This document shows positions 1 to 8,140 of a stretch of 12,375 nt of DNA, one piece after another (position 1 is the stretch's first letter; each line of letters begins with the position of its first letter). The DNA is from Euperipatoides rowelli (Eukaryota; Onychophora; Udeonychophora; Euonychophora; Peripatopsidae), in NCBI GenBank assembly GCA_003024985.2, contig PXIH01S0058095.1; one strand, given 5' to 3'. A model generated the notes under the pieces. It ran no database searches and was not told the origin of the DNA. It was given only the letters and a program-made list of their open reading frames with translations. A program made the position numbers and the translations under genes.

Positions 1-1083
1 CAAAGTATCTGTGACGCATTAGCCTAGGCCAACTTGCTAAGGCAAATATGTCACACATACTACCAAGACTTTGGAATGCTCGAAAGGTTACACATAAACA
101 AGCAAAGATATTATATTGCAAATATTTGTTATTTTAATAAATTATCAGGAAATACTATAACACGTATCATTATAACATATTATATACCTCTAGGGTAACA
201 CACATTTCAAATTTCAACTTAATTGGACAAACCATTGGTAAGAAAATGAAATTTAAAGACTTTGGAATGACAGAATGACAGACAGATACACAGAGAAATT
301 TTTTTTTTTAATATACTAATATACTAACTTCATCTAATTTATTCAACTGTTTTGTAACAAATGCTATAAAGTTCGAAATAAATTATAATGTTGATTCACA
401 ATGATTTTTAATTTTACGATAATTTTTTTATAAATTTAACATCTTATATCCTAGCATTGTTTAGAAATATGAAAAAAAGTTTTAATTTTTAATTCATTAA
501 TTTTTTTTTATTTAAAATTTATTTTATAATTTGCTTCTGAAATTCAATTGTTAATATTCTCAATTAAATATAACATTAAAGTTAAATGTTTTCTTATCTC
601 TATTCTTCCATGATTCTCTTTATTGTTTCAGATTCTATTTCAATTTTAATTTAGGCCCTTATAGAGCTACAAGTTGCATAAATGCCTAACTTAACACTCG
701 AATCACTATGTTCAGTATTTAGTATTTATTTTATAATTTTGTTTATTATTATAATGGTATCCTATCTTACACTATTAATGTTTGTTATTGTTTGTAACTT
801 TTTATTGTTCTTAAGATGTGATTAATTAATTTTAATATAGGCCAACCTGAACTATCAAGTGGCACATGCATCCAAAACTTCTCTAACACTATTTGTTGAC
901 ATTTACTATATTAAATAACCACTATGATAGAATAAAGCATATTATATCATATGATATAAACTATTTTAAAATGTTATTTAGGCATCATAAAGGTATTAAT
1001 GAAGTGAAAAATCCAATTTATTGAATATTCTATGTTATAAAGAAGTTTGATGAAAAGTTGGAGACCCAATAGCATGTCTGGAT
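1..1083. other. AT-rich non-coding stretch
   Basis: No reading frame of note and no recognisable domain in any frame. The stretch is dominated by A/T runs and simple low-complexity sequence. The only structured part is near 186-320: a line of text resembling the 3' tails of invertebrate retroposons, then short GACAGA-type repeats, a T-run and a duplicated AATATACT unit. Confidence 0.6.
186..320 (+). repeat. possible retroposon 3' tail with GACAGA-type short repeats
   Basis: The piece includes ATTTCAAATTTCAACTTAAT, then TTTGGAATGACAGAATGACA and GACAGACAGATACACAGAG, then a run of ten T and two copies of AATATACT. Many invertebrate LINE and SINE tails combine a phrase of this kind with a short tandem repeat. 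The assignment is from memory of such repeats, and no second copy is in the window. Confidence 0.25.
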
Positions 1084-1645
1084 TCAAGCCTTTGCCAAAA
1101 ATTCTATAATTTTATAAATTATTTCCCTATTAAAAGTTGTCAACCCAAGATAAGTTGTTACTAATTCTCTATCAGTTGCTTCTACAATTACAGGCCAATT
1201 ATTTCCTTATTGAAATAATTACTATATAACATAAAATGTTCTAATGTTTCCTCTTTGATTTCATTAAACAAATGACAATTTCAACCTATTTCATTCCATC
1301 TATATGTTCTACTATTTAAAGGTAAACTTCCAGTTCTTGTCTGGAAAAGGTGCCTACTTCCTAAACTATTATTATAAATATTATCAAAACTTGGTTCTTT
1401 TTAATTATGGTACTTGAATATTGACTGAGTTACTAAAATATATTTTTCCTCATTGAACATTAATGTAGAGTCATTTAAAGAGAGATTAATTTTTCCAATC
1501 AATATGTAGCCTAAAATATGTGTTAAAAGCATATTTACCACATACTTGCATACATACAGTGATTACTTCAAAGGTATTTCAAAATACACAGATAAATACT
1601 GTAGCTTTTCCAACCATTTAAAATTCTTGCTCATCAAAGGGAACA
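1084..1645 (-). pseudogene. non-LTR retrotransposon (LINE) ORF2 C-terminal remnant
   Basis: Read on the minus strand with frame changes, this gives the tail of a LINE reverse-transcriptase protein after the RT domain. In order: an N-terminal stretch with NFKWLEKLQYLSVYF; KINLSLNDSTLMFNEEKY; YNNSLGSRHLFQTRTGSLPL followed by YRW; then NCHLFNEIKEETLEHFML. The last part is the degenerate CCHC-like zinc motif (zf-RVT type), with two Cys replaced. The closing stretch YLGLTTFNREIIYKIIEFLA fits the usual conserved end before the stop. At least two stops and several frameshifts are present. The RT catalytic domain is not in the window. The clade (CR1/L2-like or other) cannot be told. The call rests on pattern recognition of the family, so it is moderate. 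Confidence 0.5.
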
Positions 1646-2290
1646 ATATATTCACCTATATATATTACTATAGTTCAAGAGCCAATTAACTTTTTGGTAT
1701 AATTAGGAGGGATTAAACAACACTTTAACAGTTGATTTTTCCTTATGTCAGGGATAAAGAAAATCCATGATGTACATCTCAAATTGGTAGTTTTAACCTT
1801 TGGCAGCCATTTAAAAATGGTGACTGTCAAAAATTTTAAACTGCTCATGTCTCGGTTCATTTTCATCCAATTTCAATTTTATTTTTTGATTCTGAAATCT
1901 AATTATTAGTTCTACCTTTTATATTAGTACCATTTTTTACATAAACCTAATAGGCCTAGTTTTCCTGAAAAAGTAGAAAATGTAATTTTGAAAAAATAAT
2001 TGGATACATTTTGCTAAATAACATGAAAATGACATATTTTTGAAAAATGTGCTAAATAAGAAAAAAAAAAGCACAATTGTATGATCTTTAGATTCTTACC
2101 ATAGAAAACTATTTACATGAAATCATATCCGATTAAGAAGGTGGGAAACCCAATTAGTTCACTAACTCTACACAGCCACAATATTTTTCTTGCCATTTTT
2201 TTTTTTATTATTTTAACATTTTTATTAATTGATTATCTTCTGTGTTATTAATAATTTTTATTCCTTAAACTACTAGTAACATTTTTTCTT
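1646..2290. other. AT-rich non-coding stretch between two gene relics
   Basis: No supported gene. The short minus-strand reading frame around 1675-1866 has no family signature. At 1800-1830 the text GGCAGCCATTTAAAAATGG is a near-palindrome of a kind common in animal repeats. Long A and T runs occur near 2060 and 2198. Confidence 0.5.
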
Positions 2291-2672
2291 TTACAAATGC
2301 AATATTAAGATTAAAATAATGTAACAAATATCTTTGTCACTAGAATCTGAATGGAACGGTAGAAAGTTGTCAGATCGATCATCTTCCCCTTCATCTAGAG
2401 CTTGGTTTCCACATACTTTCAAACTACAGCCTGGGGTACACTTAAGGTTGTTTGCAAGGCCCGTACATCATAGAAAATTACAAATTTTGAAAATTTTCAG
2501 TTCAGAAATGCAATAACATTGTCAGCAGCAGGTTTTTCAGTCATCCACTACATTATAAATAGTTTCTTCTTGATCTGATAAACATCCATGACCATCTTTA
2601 CATTCATGAATGTCAGGAAACTGTTCTAACTTTCTCCAAATGGCAACTTTGTAATTTGACTTAACATGTGAT
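2291..2672 (-). pseudogene. degenerate Cys-rich domain gene, C-terminal half
   Basis: Minus-strand frames give VKSNYKVAIWRKLEQFPDI, then DGHG. A frame change leads to WMTEKPAADNVIAFLN, and a second one to CTGLANNLKCTPGCSLKVCG. An acidic tail (DEGEDDRSD) follows, and the frame ends at a TAA at 2291-2293. The layout NYQ..IWR, P-D-I, HGW-like, PA.D.V, then closely spaced Cys is one I recall from many uncharacterised invertebrate proteins with a CXC-like Cys-rich module. Their function is not known to me. At least two frameshifts and an internal stop make this a pseudogene, or possibly an eroded repeat-borne domain. It stops at the left border of element 1 and resumes at 9317. Confidence 0.5.
2668..2672. 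repeat. target-site duplication of element 1, left copy (GTGAT)
   Basis: GTGAT abuts the left LTR border. The same five bases abut the right border at 9317-9321. Five bases is the usual duplication for Ty1/copia integrases. Confidence 0.85.
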
Positions 2673-2801
2673 TCTTGGACTGGGTGAACTATTATCGAAG
2701 TGAATCATAGTAATCCTAAGTAAATACTATAAACAAACTTACTAGGCAATGTCACAATTAGCTTAAGGAATCAAGCAAAGCAATTTACTTGTACTAATAA
2801 A

Positions 2802-2807
2802 TTTATT
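2802..2807 (-). promoter_or_regulatory. polyadenylation signal AATAAA in element 1 LTR
   Basis: TTTATT on the plus strand reads AATAAA in element sense. It lies about 55 bases after the GCCATCTTG box, and the same hexamer is at 8977-8982 in the other LTR. It is followed by T-rich and GT-containing sequence, which fits the end of the R region. The role is inferred. Confidence 0.5.
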
Positions 2808-2860
2808 TCAGGGTTAACAACTTGATACAAAAACTGTACTAAAATATCAGCCATGCACAA

Positions 2861-2909
2861 CAAGATGGCTACAGGCACAAAGACATTAGTGAAGCCTTCC
2901 CATGATGCA
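2861..2909 (-). promoter_or_regulatory. element 1 LTR promoter-like block (ZNF143-like plus YY1-like boxes)
   Basis: In element sense TGCATCATGGGAA (2909-2897) is followed 29 bases on by GCCATCTTG (2869-2861). The first matches the core of ZNF143/Staf sites (CCCA..ATGC on the other strand). The second matches the YY1/Pho core. The same pair is in the 5' LTR at 9084-9072 and 9044-9036, where the second box has one change. Related pairs occur in the LTRs of elements 2 and 3. Factor assignments are inference. Confidence 0.4.
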
Positions 2910-3153
2910 AAGTCAACCATGGTAGTCATGGTAACAACATTGACAGTTCTCGTGCTAATTAAATAACAAATTAAATAATTTTATACAAATAAGATAAATT
3001 GTAATGATAGCAAAATTATGAAATTAATTTTAAAATAATTAAATCTAAATATTAATAAATAATATAAAGCACCAAAATAAAGTAGGTTATTATTCATTAT
3101 GACAGTTATTCAATTATATCATTTTGGCAAGAAATAGGTAATGAAACTCAACA

Positions 3154-3163
3154 CCCCTCCCCC
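3154..3163 (-). other. element 1 polypurine tract
   Basis: In element sense GGGGGAGGGG directly precedes TGTTGAG, the start of the 3' LTR. This is the normal place for the primer of plus-strand DNA synthesis. It is absent next to the 5' LTR, which fixes element polarity as minus. Confidence 0.85.
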
Positions 3164-3893
3164 TGAAATCCTTTTTCACCATGACCCATATGCTAATAAA
3201 TTTAATAATTTTAATAAGTAAGTTTAATTGGGAGTACACCGACAATTTGACCTTTGTGATTTTTGAGGGTGTCATCACCCATTCTTGGTCAACTGTGTTT
3301 TGAATGTCACCAATTTGTTCATTTACAAGATTGTCCCAGTGGACATGAGTAGTATCTTGATCATTGTGGCAATAATGTTGTGACTCATCACATTTAACAC
3401 TAATCACATTGATGATTTTGGTTGATCCTGGGATCCATGCCCAAAAACATTTTCTATTAACACCGTAACCCACCAAATACCCTTCTATGGAGGTATCATC
3501 AAGTTTATTTCTTAGTTTAGTGTTGATATGGGCATATGTCAAACAGCCATACACTTTTAAATGTTTCATAGAGGTTTTATGTCTTCTCCACAACTCAAAT
3601 GGGGTCAAGGAGTGATTACTGGGTATACAGTTCATTAGGTAGACAGCAGTGGACACTGCCTTTCCCCATAAAATTTTTCGAAGTCCACATGATCTCAAGT
3701 TCATGATGGTGAAATTTTTTCTTTCAGCCAGTCCGTTTTTTTGTGGGGTCTACACCATGGACATCTGATGAGAAATACTTTTGTTGATCAAAAATTGATT
3801 TAATTTGGCCACTGAACCTTACCCCCTTCATCAAACCTGAAATTGTGTGGACAGTAATAGAACATATTAGAGCCATCTTGATAAAGTTGATGA
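3164..3893 (-). pseudogene. element 1 integrase, catalytic core end and C-terminal part
   Basis: This continues the integrase broken by element 2. Starting at the insertion point, minus-strand frames give INFIKMALICSITVHT, then RFDEGG holding the second catalytic Asp. A frame change is followed by FSGQIKSIFDQQ, then in another frame HQMSMV-stop-TPQKNGLAER holding the catalytic Glu. An uninterrupted stretch from 3704 follows: ILWGKAVSTAVYLMNCIPSN, TPFELWRR, LKVYGCLTYAHI, KLDDTSIEGYLVGYG. This is the copia integrase C-terminus. No RT follows: after about 60 more codons the frame enters the purine tract. The piece has one in-frame stop and at least two frameshifts. Integrase would have joined element cDNA to host DNA. 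Confidence 0.88.
3889..3893. repeat. target-site duplication of element 2, left copy (GATGA)
   Basis: GATGA abuts the left LTR of element 2, and the same five bases abut the right LTR at 7324-7328. Removing one copy and element 2 makes the integrase frame of element 1 read on from EQVI into NFIKM. Confidence 0.88.
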
Positions 3894-4574
3894 TATTGAG
3901 ACTCAATATTAAATCCACTTAATATCACATTGATCCCGGAATCAATTAGCTAATTAAATTCACACAAGCTAATATAAAATCAATACTATAGTTATAACGA
4001 TAAATAAGTCCTCAATAACTATCATAAAGTTATACTTTAATTTATCACAATCAAGTCCCATACAATCGTCATTCAATATTCATTACAAGATGGTGATAGA
4101 CTACAATAGAAGACCAAGCTATCCCACAATGCATTGGTATAGAGACAGTTGACTAATTGCTGACTCAGCTGATGCCAATTAATTATTGACCCAACTATAT
4201 AATTATACATTAACACAACATAAGGGATTAAACATAATTAATTGAATTAGTTATTTTTAAATGAATTAACTAAATGTAACAATAATAATTCTTATTAGAT
4301 ATTAAATAAGTGATAATATAAAGTTCAAAATCTTAATAATTATAATTATTAATTCGTTTACACTAGTGATATTTATCAAGTCTGATGAAACATTGATGAA
4401 AATAAGATTAAATTAATATCAGCTATATATGAGTTATTAGATTTAAAATTAGTCAGAGTCAATAAATGTCATTAACCCAATATTGTATGAAATGATGTAA
4501 TTCAACATGATCAAAATTATCACCTCACTAACGTTATTAAATTATGAGATATGCAATGACACTTAAATTCAACA
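3894..4574 (-). repeat. element 2 3' LTR
   Basis: Matches 6644-7323 along its full length, with some 25-30 substitutions and a few short indels by eye. One indel is 11 bp (around 4152-4163) between short direct repeats. In element sense it starts TGTTGAATTTAAGTG. Its last bases read TCTCAATA, where the other copy reads TCTCAACA. Confidence 0.94.
4086..4170 (-). promoter_or_regulatory. element 2 LTR promoter-like block (AP-1/MARE, ZNF143-like, YY1-like)
   Basis: In element sense the order is AGCTGAGTCAGCA (4170-4158), which fits a Maf/AP-1 palindrome at 12 of 13 positions. TGCATTGTGGGAT (4133-4121) follows, ZNF143-like on the other strand. Then comes ACCATCTTG (4094-4086). The 5' LTR copy has CGCCATCTTG (6845-6836) and TGCATTGTGGGAT (6883-6871). 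There the 11-bp deletion leaves the AP-1 core TGACTCA but removes one flank of the Maf site. Binding by these factors is inference. Confidence 0.35.
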
Positions 4575-4584
4575 CCCCCCCCCC
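4575..4584 (-). other. element 2 polypurine tract (ten G)
   Basis: A pure run of ten G in element sense lies directly before TGTTGAATTT of the 3' LTR. It starts 14 bases after the RNase H stop codon. It marks the plus-strand primer and the 3' end of the interior. Confidence 0.85.
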
Positions 4585-4598
4585 ATAAGTTTCATAAG

Positions 4599-5325
4599 TT
4601 ATATGTATATAATACCCAATTTAGTAATAATATTTTGGTGTTGCTCTCTACCCAGTGGTTTGGTCATAACATCTGCTAGCATGAGCTCAGTGGGACAATA
4701 TTTTAAATATATCACCTTTTGTTCCACCAAATCTCGCAAAAAATTATATTTAACATCTATATGTTTACTACGTTTGGTCACCTTAGGAAATTCTGCCATC
4801 TTTAGGCAACTCTGGTTGTCTGTATATACTGTGATTGTATCAATGTATGTCATTCCCAGTTCTGACAGCAACTCCTTAATCCAGCACAAGGTCTTCACCG
4901 CTTCTGCAGCTGATACAAACTCTGGTTCTGCGGTGGACAAAGATACGCATGTTTGACGCCTTGCTTTCCATTATATCAAACTTATACCCCAAAAGTGTAC
5001 TTGCCCAGAGGTGGAACAACGTGAGGGGATGTCTCCCCCAATCAGAATCGCAATAAGCATTTAACAATAAAGGATATTTGCTTCCCAACTTAAGTTTACA
5101 GTTAATAGAGCTATTTAAGTATTTTATGATGCGTTTGACCCCTTCCCAGTCACATTGAGTTGGTTTGGCTGTTTTCCTGCTTAAAAAGTTAACTGCTAAA
5201 TGAATATCTGGTCTAGATGTAAGGCCAATGTATAATAGTGTTCCAATTGCTTTTTGATACATTAAGTTGTCAGGCAAATCAGGTGATGGGTTATCTATTT
5301 GGCATTTATGAAAATCGCTTATCAT
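4599..5325 (-). pseudogene. element 2 RT C-terminal (thumb/connection) and RNase H
   Basis: Two overlapping minus-strand frames make up the end of the copia polyprotein. The first (5325 down to about 5010) has MYQKAIGTLLYIGLTSRPDI, then VNFLSRKTAKPT, then YCDSDWG with the first RNase H Asp. A frameshift between about 5010 and 4945 then leads into the second frame (4940-4599). That frame has STAEPEFVSAAEA with the catalytic Glu (residue 5), VYTDNQSC with the next Asp (residue 41), KHIDVKYNFLRD and ADVMTKPLG. It closes with a natural stop just before the polypurine tract. RNase H would remove RNA from the RNA-DNA hybrid. Apart from the frameshift the catalytic residues are kept. Confidence 0.92.
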
Positions 5326-6434
5326 GGGAGTATTAACTGGACAACTGTTTTCTAATCAGTAAGACTTTATAATAGTTTTTAACATAGGAATTTGATGTAT
5401 GTATAAGCAATTATTATGGATGTCTCTGTCAACGTATATACCCAGGTAATTTTTAACAGCTCTAAGGTCTTTGATTACATATTCCTGAGATAGTTGGTGT
5501 TATTGTCTGTACTGATGAATAAAATATCATCCACATGTATGACAACATATGATCTTTCGTTATTCTGAGTGTATTTGTACAAACATGTATCACTCTTGGC
5601 ACTATTGTAACCCAAATTATTCAAGGATTGATCGATCTTTTGGTGCCAGCTATGAGCAGCTTGTTTTAGCCCATAGATGACCTTTTTAAGTAAATATGTT
5701 TTACCAGTATCATTTGTTCCTTGGGGTTCCCTCATCACTATCCTTTCTTGTAGTTCCCCATACAGGAATGCAGCTGTAATATCACAATGCCTTATGAACA
5801 TATTGTGATGCCTGGCTAGCGTAAGTAATGATATTATAGTTGTGGAATTAACCACTCGTGCATAGGTATCACCATAGACTATGCCTTCTTTTTGGTGGCA
5901 TCCCATTGCCACCAGCCTGGCTCTTATTCTACTAACCTTATCATTCTCGTTGTACTTGACACTGTATGTCCATCTAGATCCTAACACCTTATCTGATTCT
6001 TGAGGGATTATCTCTTCTAAAACATGGCTATTCTGGAGGCAATTCATTTCATATCTCATCGCTGCTATCCACAGAATTTTTTCATTTTCGTTAAGTTTGT
6101 TCACACTTTTCCAATCAGTTGGTTCACAGGTAATGGGAGAAAGGTTATCCACCTCAAGAGATTTAGTTTCATTATCTTTGTTAACAAGATAGGTTTCTTT
6201 CTCATGTTTCATTTCTCGTGGTGAACGAATAACGTTAATCTCGTATCCGGTGTTGGTCCATTCTCCAGCTATTATTAAATTTTGTCCCAGGTAAATTTCA
6301 CAAGATTTATTCTGAAATTTGATTGTAAATCCCTTTTTCATGATAGCCTTTAATGACAAAACATTAATGTTCTTTTCTGGTACGATGTTCACGTCTTCAA
6401 TAGGTACTTTGGTAGTGTTTCTCTCCGTGTCCAC
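5326..6434 (-). pseudogene. element 2 protease remnant fused to reverse transcriptase
   Basis: The open stretch 6434-5475 (319 residues) starts with the C-terminal part of a copia protease (VPEKNINVLSLKAIMKKGFT, residues about 18-37) and a short piece of pre-integrase region (YEINVIRSP). It then jumps to the RT start (DWKSV, about 107), so integrase is deleted between them. RT motifs follow: RWTYSVKYN, YGDTYARVV, HCDITAAFLYGEL (Asp about 218), VIYGLKQAAHSWHQ, and HVDD in place of YVDD (300-303). After a frame change, 5474-5326 adds EYVIKDLRAVKNYLGIYVD and an in-frame TGA near 5356. The enzyme would copy element RNA into DNA. The first Met is only the first one in the frame: coding similarity extends upstream to about 6480. 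Confidence 0.92.
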
Positions 6435-6626
6435 CCATGTGATAAATCCTTTAACGTAGGTTATTCCGTTTTTTTTGTATCCTCTACTGTCAATTATTGT
6501 TCTCTATTAATGCACTGATGGTTCTCTGAATTCATATCCATCATCCAATTCATCATTAAAGATTCTAGAACACTACAAGATAATTCTGATTTGTTGAAAA
6601 ATTTAGATTTCCTTACGTTGGTCGTA
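6435..6626 (-). other. element 2 leader with possible protease start
   Basis: Between the primer site and the first long frame there is only about 190 bp, so Gag and its zinc knuckle are absent. One frame contains MMNWMMD, reminiscent of the W-x-x-D that leads into the protease active site, but the Ser-Gly-Ala that should follow is not there. Stops interrupt all frames. Confidence 0.4.
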
Positions 6627-6642
6627 CGTCAGTCTCATAATC
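6627..6642 (-). promoter_or_regulatory. element 2 primer-binding site, elongator tRNA-Met anticodon arm
   Basis: The plus strand reads CGTCAGTCTCATAATC, which as I recall it is the anticodon arm of animal elongator tRNA-Met (CAU anticodon). The 5' LTR begins one base further, at 6644. An internal match like this implies priming by a tRNA 5' half, the mechanism established for Drosophila copia. That example uses initiator tRNA-Met. Confidence 0.75.
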
Positions 6643-6643
6643 C

Positions 6644-7323
6644 TGTTGAGACTCAATATTAAATCCACTTAATATCACGTTGATCTTGGAATCAATTAGC
6701 TAATTAAATTCACACAATCTAATATAAGATCAATACTATAGTTATAACGATAAATAAGTTCTCAATAACTATCATAAAGTTATACTTTAATTTATCACAA
6801 TCAAGTCTCATACAATCGTCATTCAATATTCATTACAAGATGGCGATAGACTACAATAGAAGACCAAGCTATCCCACAATGCATTGTTATAGAGACAGTT
6901 GACTCAGCTGATGCAAATTAATTATTGACCCAACTATATAATTATACATTAACACAACATAAGGGATTAAACATAATTAATTGAATTAGTTATTTTTAAA
7001 GGAATTAACTAAATGTAACAATAACAATTCTTATTAGATAATATTAAATAAGTGATAATATAAAGTTCAAAATCTTAATAATTATAATTATTAATTTGTT
7101 TACACTAGTGATAATATTTATAAAGTCTGATGACACATTGATGAAAATAAGATTAAATTAATATCAGCTATATAGGCCTATGGGTTATTAAATTTAAAAT
7201 TGGTCAGTCAATAAATGTCATTAACTCAATATGGTATGAAATGATGTATTTCAACATGATCAAAATTATCACCTCACTAACGTTATTAAAATATGAGATA
7301 TGCAATGACACTTAAATTCAACA
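6644..7323 (-). repeat. element 2 5' LTR
   Basis: The plus-strand text begins TGTTGAGACTC and ends AAATTCAACA, so the LTR has the usual TGTTGA...TCAACA short inverted ends. The primer site lies to the left and the GATGA duplication to the right. It is the partner of 3894-4574. A local difference near 7170 adds GGCCTATG relative to the other copy. Confidence 0.94.
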
Positions 7324-7695
7324 GATGACTTGCTCGGCTACATCAAATTTATGCTTTAGAACCTTTACATAAGTGAAATTGGTGGCCTCATCCAATATGG
7401 TCAATATATATTGGTTTCCTCCTAAGGAAGCTGGGGTGTTAGGGCCACATAAATGAGATACCAATGTGTGGAAATGTTTTTTGGTATGATTTTGGAATAG
7501 AGGAAAATATTTTTGTCCCATAGATCCCAATTGGCAGAATTTACAAAAATGGTTGTGTGCACATTTCCTGATCACCAAATCGTTTACTAAATTTTCTTTG
7601 TTTATTTTGTCAATAGTACTGTTGGACCTATGTCCGAGTCTGTCATGCCAGGTATGAATACAATTGGTTACAAGAGCTTTATGATTTGATTCCAT
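7324..7695 (-). pseudogene. element 1 integrase, zinc-binding N-terminus and start of catalytic core
   Basis: The open minus-strand frame shows the pre-integrase HHCC zinc region (HTWHDRLGH, then NHFCKFCQLG). The start of the integrase core follows: HFHTLVSHLCGP, SLGGNQYILTILDEATNF, YVKVLKHK, AEQVI. Element 2 interrupts it after EQVI, and the rest is at 3893-3164. In copia integrases the first catalytic Asp sits in S-D-L-C-G-P. Here it is His (CAT for GAT), which would abolish strand transfer. In element 3 the same position keeps Asp. Confidence 0.9.
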
Positions 7696-8140
7696 ATTGT
7701 CTCTGTCAGGATGAAACTTTTACTCAACTTTGTCCCCTTACAGTATATCTGTTCATTATTGATAATGTCACAGTAGGCCTTAAAAAAGTGTATAGTGTAG
7801 TTTTGTTCACATAGGGCTTTCACAGATAATAACTGCAAAGTAATTTCTGGAACATTGCAGAGTGTGTTTAAGGCGCAGCTTCTTGATTTCTTGTTTCTGG
7901 TTGACCACTAGAACCTGTATTTCCCCTTCTCCTGTGTCCATTATAGATTGTCCATTAGAGATTGTCCATTAGCCACTTGCACTTTGAATGGTATATCTAG
8001 TTTCTGATAATGTTGAAAGTTTCTCCTGTTGGGGGACATGTGGCATCCAGCCCCTGAATCTATCAGCCATTTGTTGAATTGCTTATTGGTATCAGTGGTT
8101 ATGTTAAGATCCCATTCACTGTTGTCCTCATGAGCTTCTG
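7696..8140 (-). pseudogene. element 1 aspartic protease and linker to integrase
   Basis: NKQFNKWLIDSGAGCHMSPN holds the retropepsin-like D-S-G-A active site of copia (about 8075-8045). FKVQVANGQS follows. A 14-bp tandem duplication at 7945-7972 then shifts the frame. Beyond it, in other frames, come GEGEIQV and NVPEITLQLLSVKALCEQN, the conserved end of the copia protease region. This enzyme would cut the Gag-Pol polyprotein in the particle. At least two frameshifts separate it from Gag and integrase. Confidence 0.85.
7945..7972. repeat. 14-bp perfect tandem duplication in element 1 protease
   Basis: AGATTGTCCATTAG occurs twice head to tail (7945-7958, 7959-7972), and a shorter related piece lies just before it. 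Fourteen is not a multiple of three, so the extra copy breaks the frame. Confidence 0.9.

Larger units (their letters stand above)
2673..3153 (-). repeat. element 1 3' LTR
   Basis: Matches 8879-9316 over nearly its whole length. I count about fifteen substitutions by eye, plus one insertion of about 30 bp near 2740-2775 and a small change near 3110-3130. In element sense it starts TGTTGAGTTTCATTACC and ends CAGTCCAAGA. The purine tract precedes it and GTGAT follows it. It holds a YY1-like box, a ZNF143-like box and an AATAAA. Confidence 0.92.
3894..7323 (-). mobile_element. element 2: Ty1/copia LTR retrotransposon, RT-RNase H only, nested in element 1
   Basis: Near-identical LTRs (3894-4574 and 6644-7323) flank a 2069-bp interior on the minus strand. 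A tRNA-Met-matching primer site abuts the 5' LTR (6627-6642) and a run of ten G abuts the 3' LTR. GATGA is duplicated outside. The interior codes for a protease remnant, reverse transcriptase and RNase H. Gag and the whole integrase are missing, so at least two internal deletions are needed relative to a full copia. The LTRs differ from those of element 1 in sequence and length, so this is a separate family despite the shared primer type and orientation. One stop and at least two frameshifts disable the coding part. Confidence 0.92.

Noticed and set aside
1675-1866. Minus-strand open frame of 63 codons
   Set aside because: No family signature, no context, and part of it falls in a near-palindromic repeat-like stretch.
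2334-2516. Plus-strand open frame of 60 codons
   Set aside because: Opposite the Cys-rich relic. It shows no motif and the minus strand explains the sequence.
4603-4956. Plus-strand open frame of 117 codons
   Set aside because: It lies opposite the RNase H region of element 2, whose minus-strand frame carries the catalytic motifs. Antisense shadow.
6024-6224. Plus-strand open frame of 66 codons
   Set aside because: Antisense to the RT N-terminus of element 2.
4599-6434. RT and RNase H belonging to element 1
   Set aside because: They lie between the element 2 LTRs, with that element's primer site, purine tract and GATGA duplication around them.
6621-6645. A tRNA-Met gene
   Set aside because: Only the anticodon arm is present. 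There is no acceptor, D or T arm around it, and its place next to the LTR fits a primer site.
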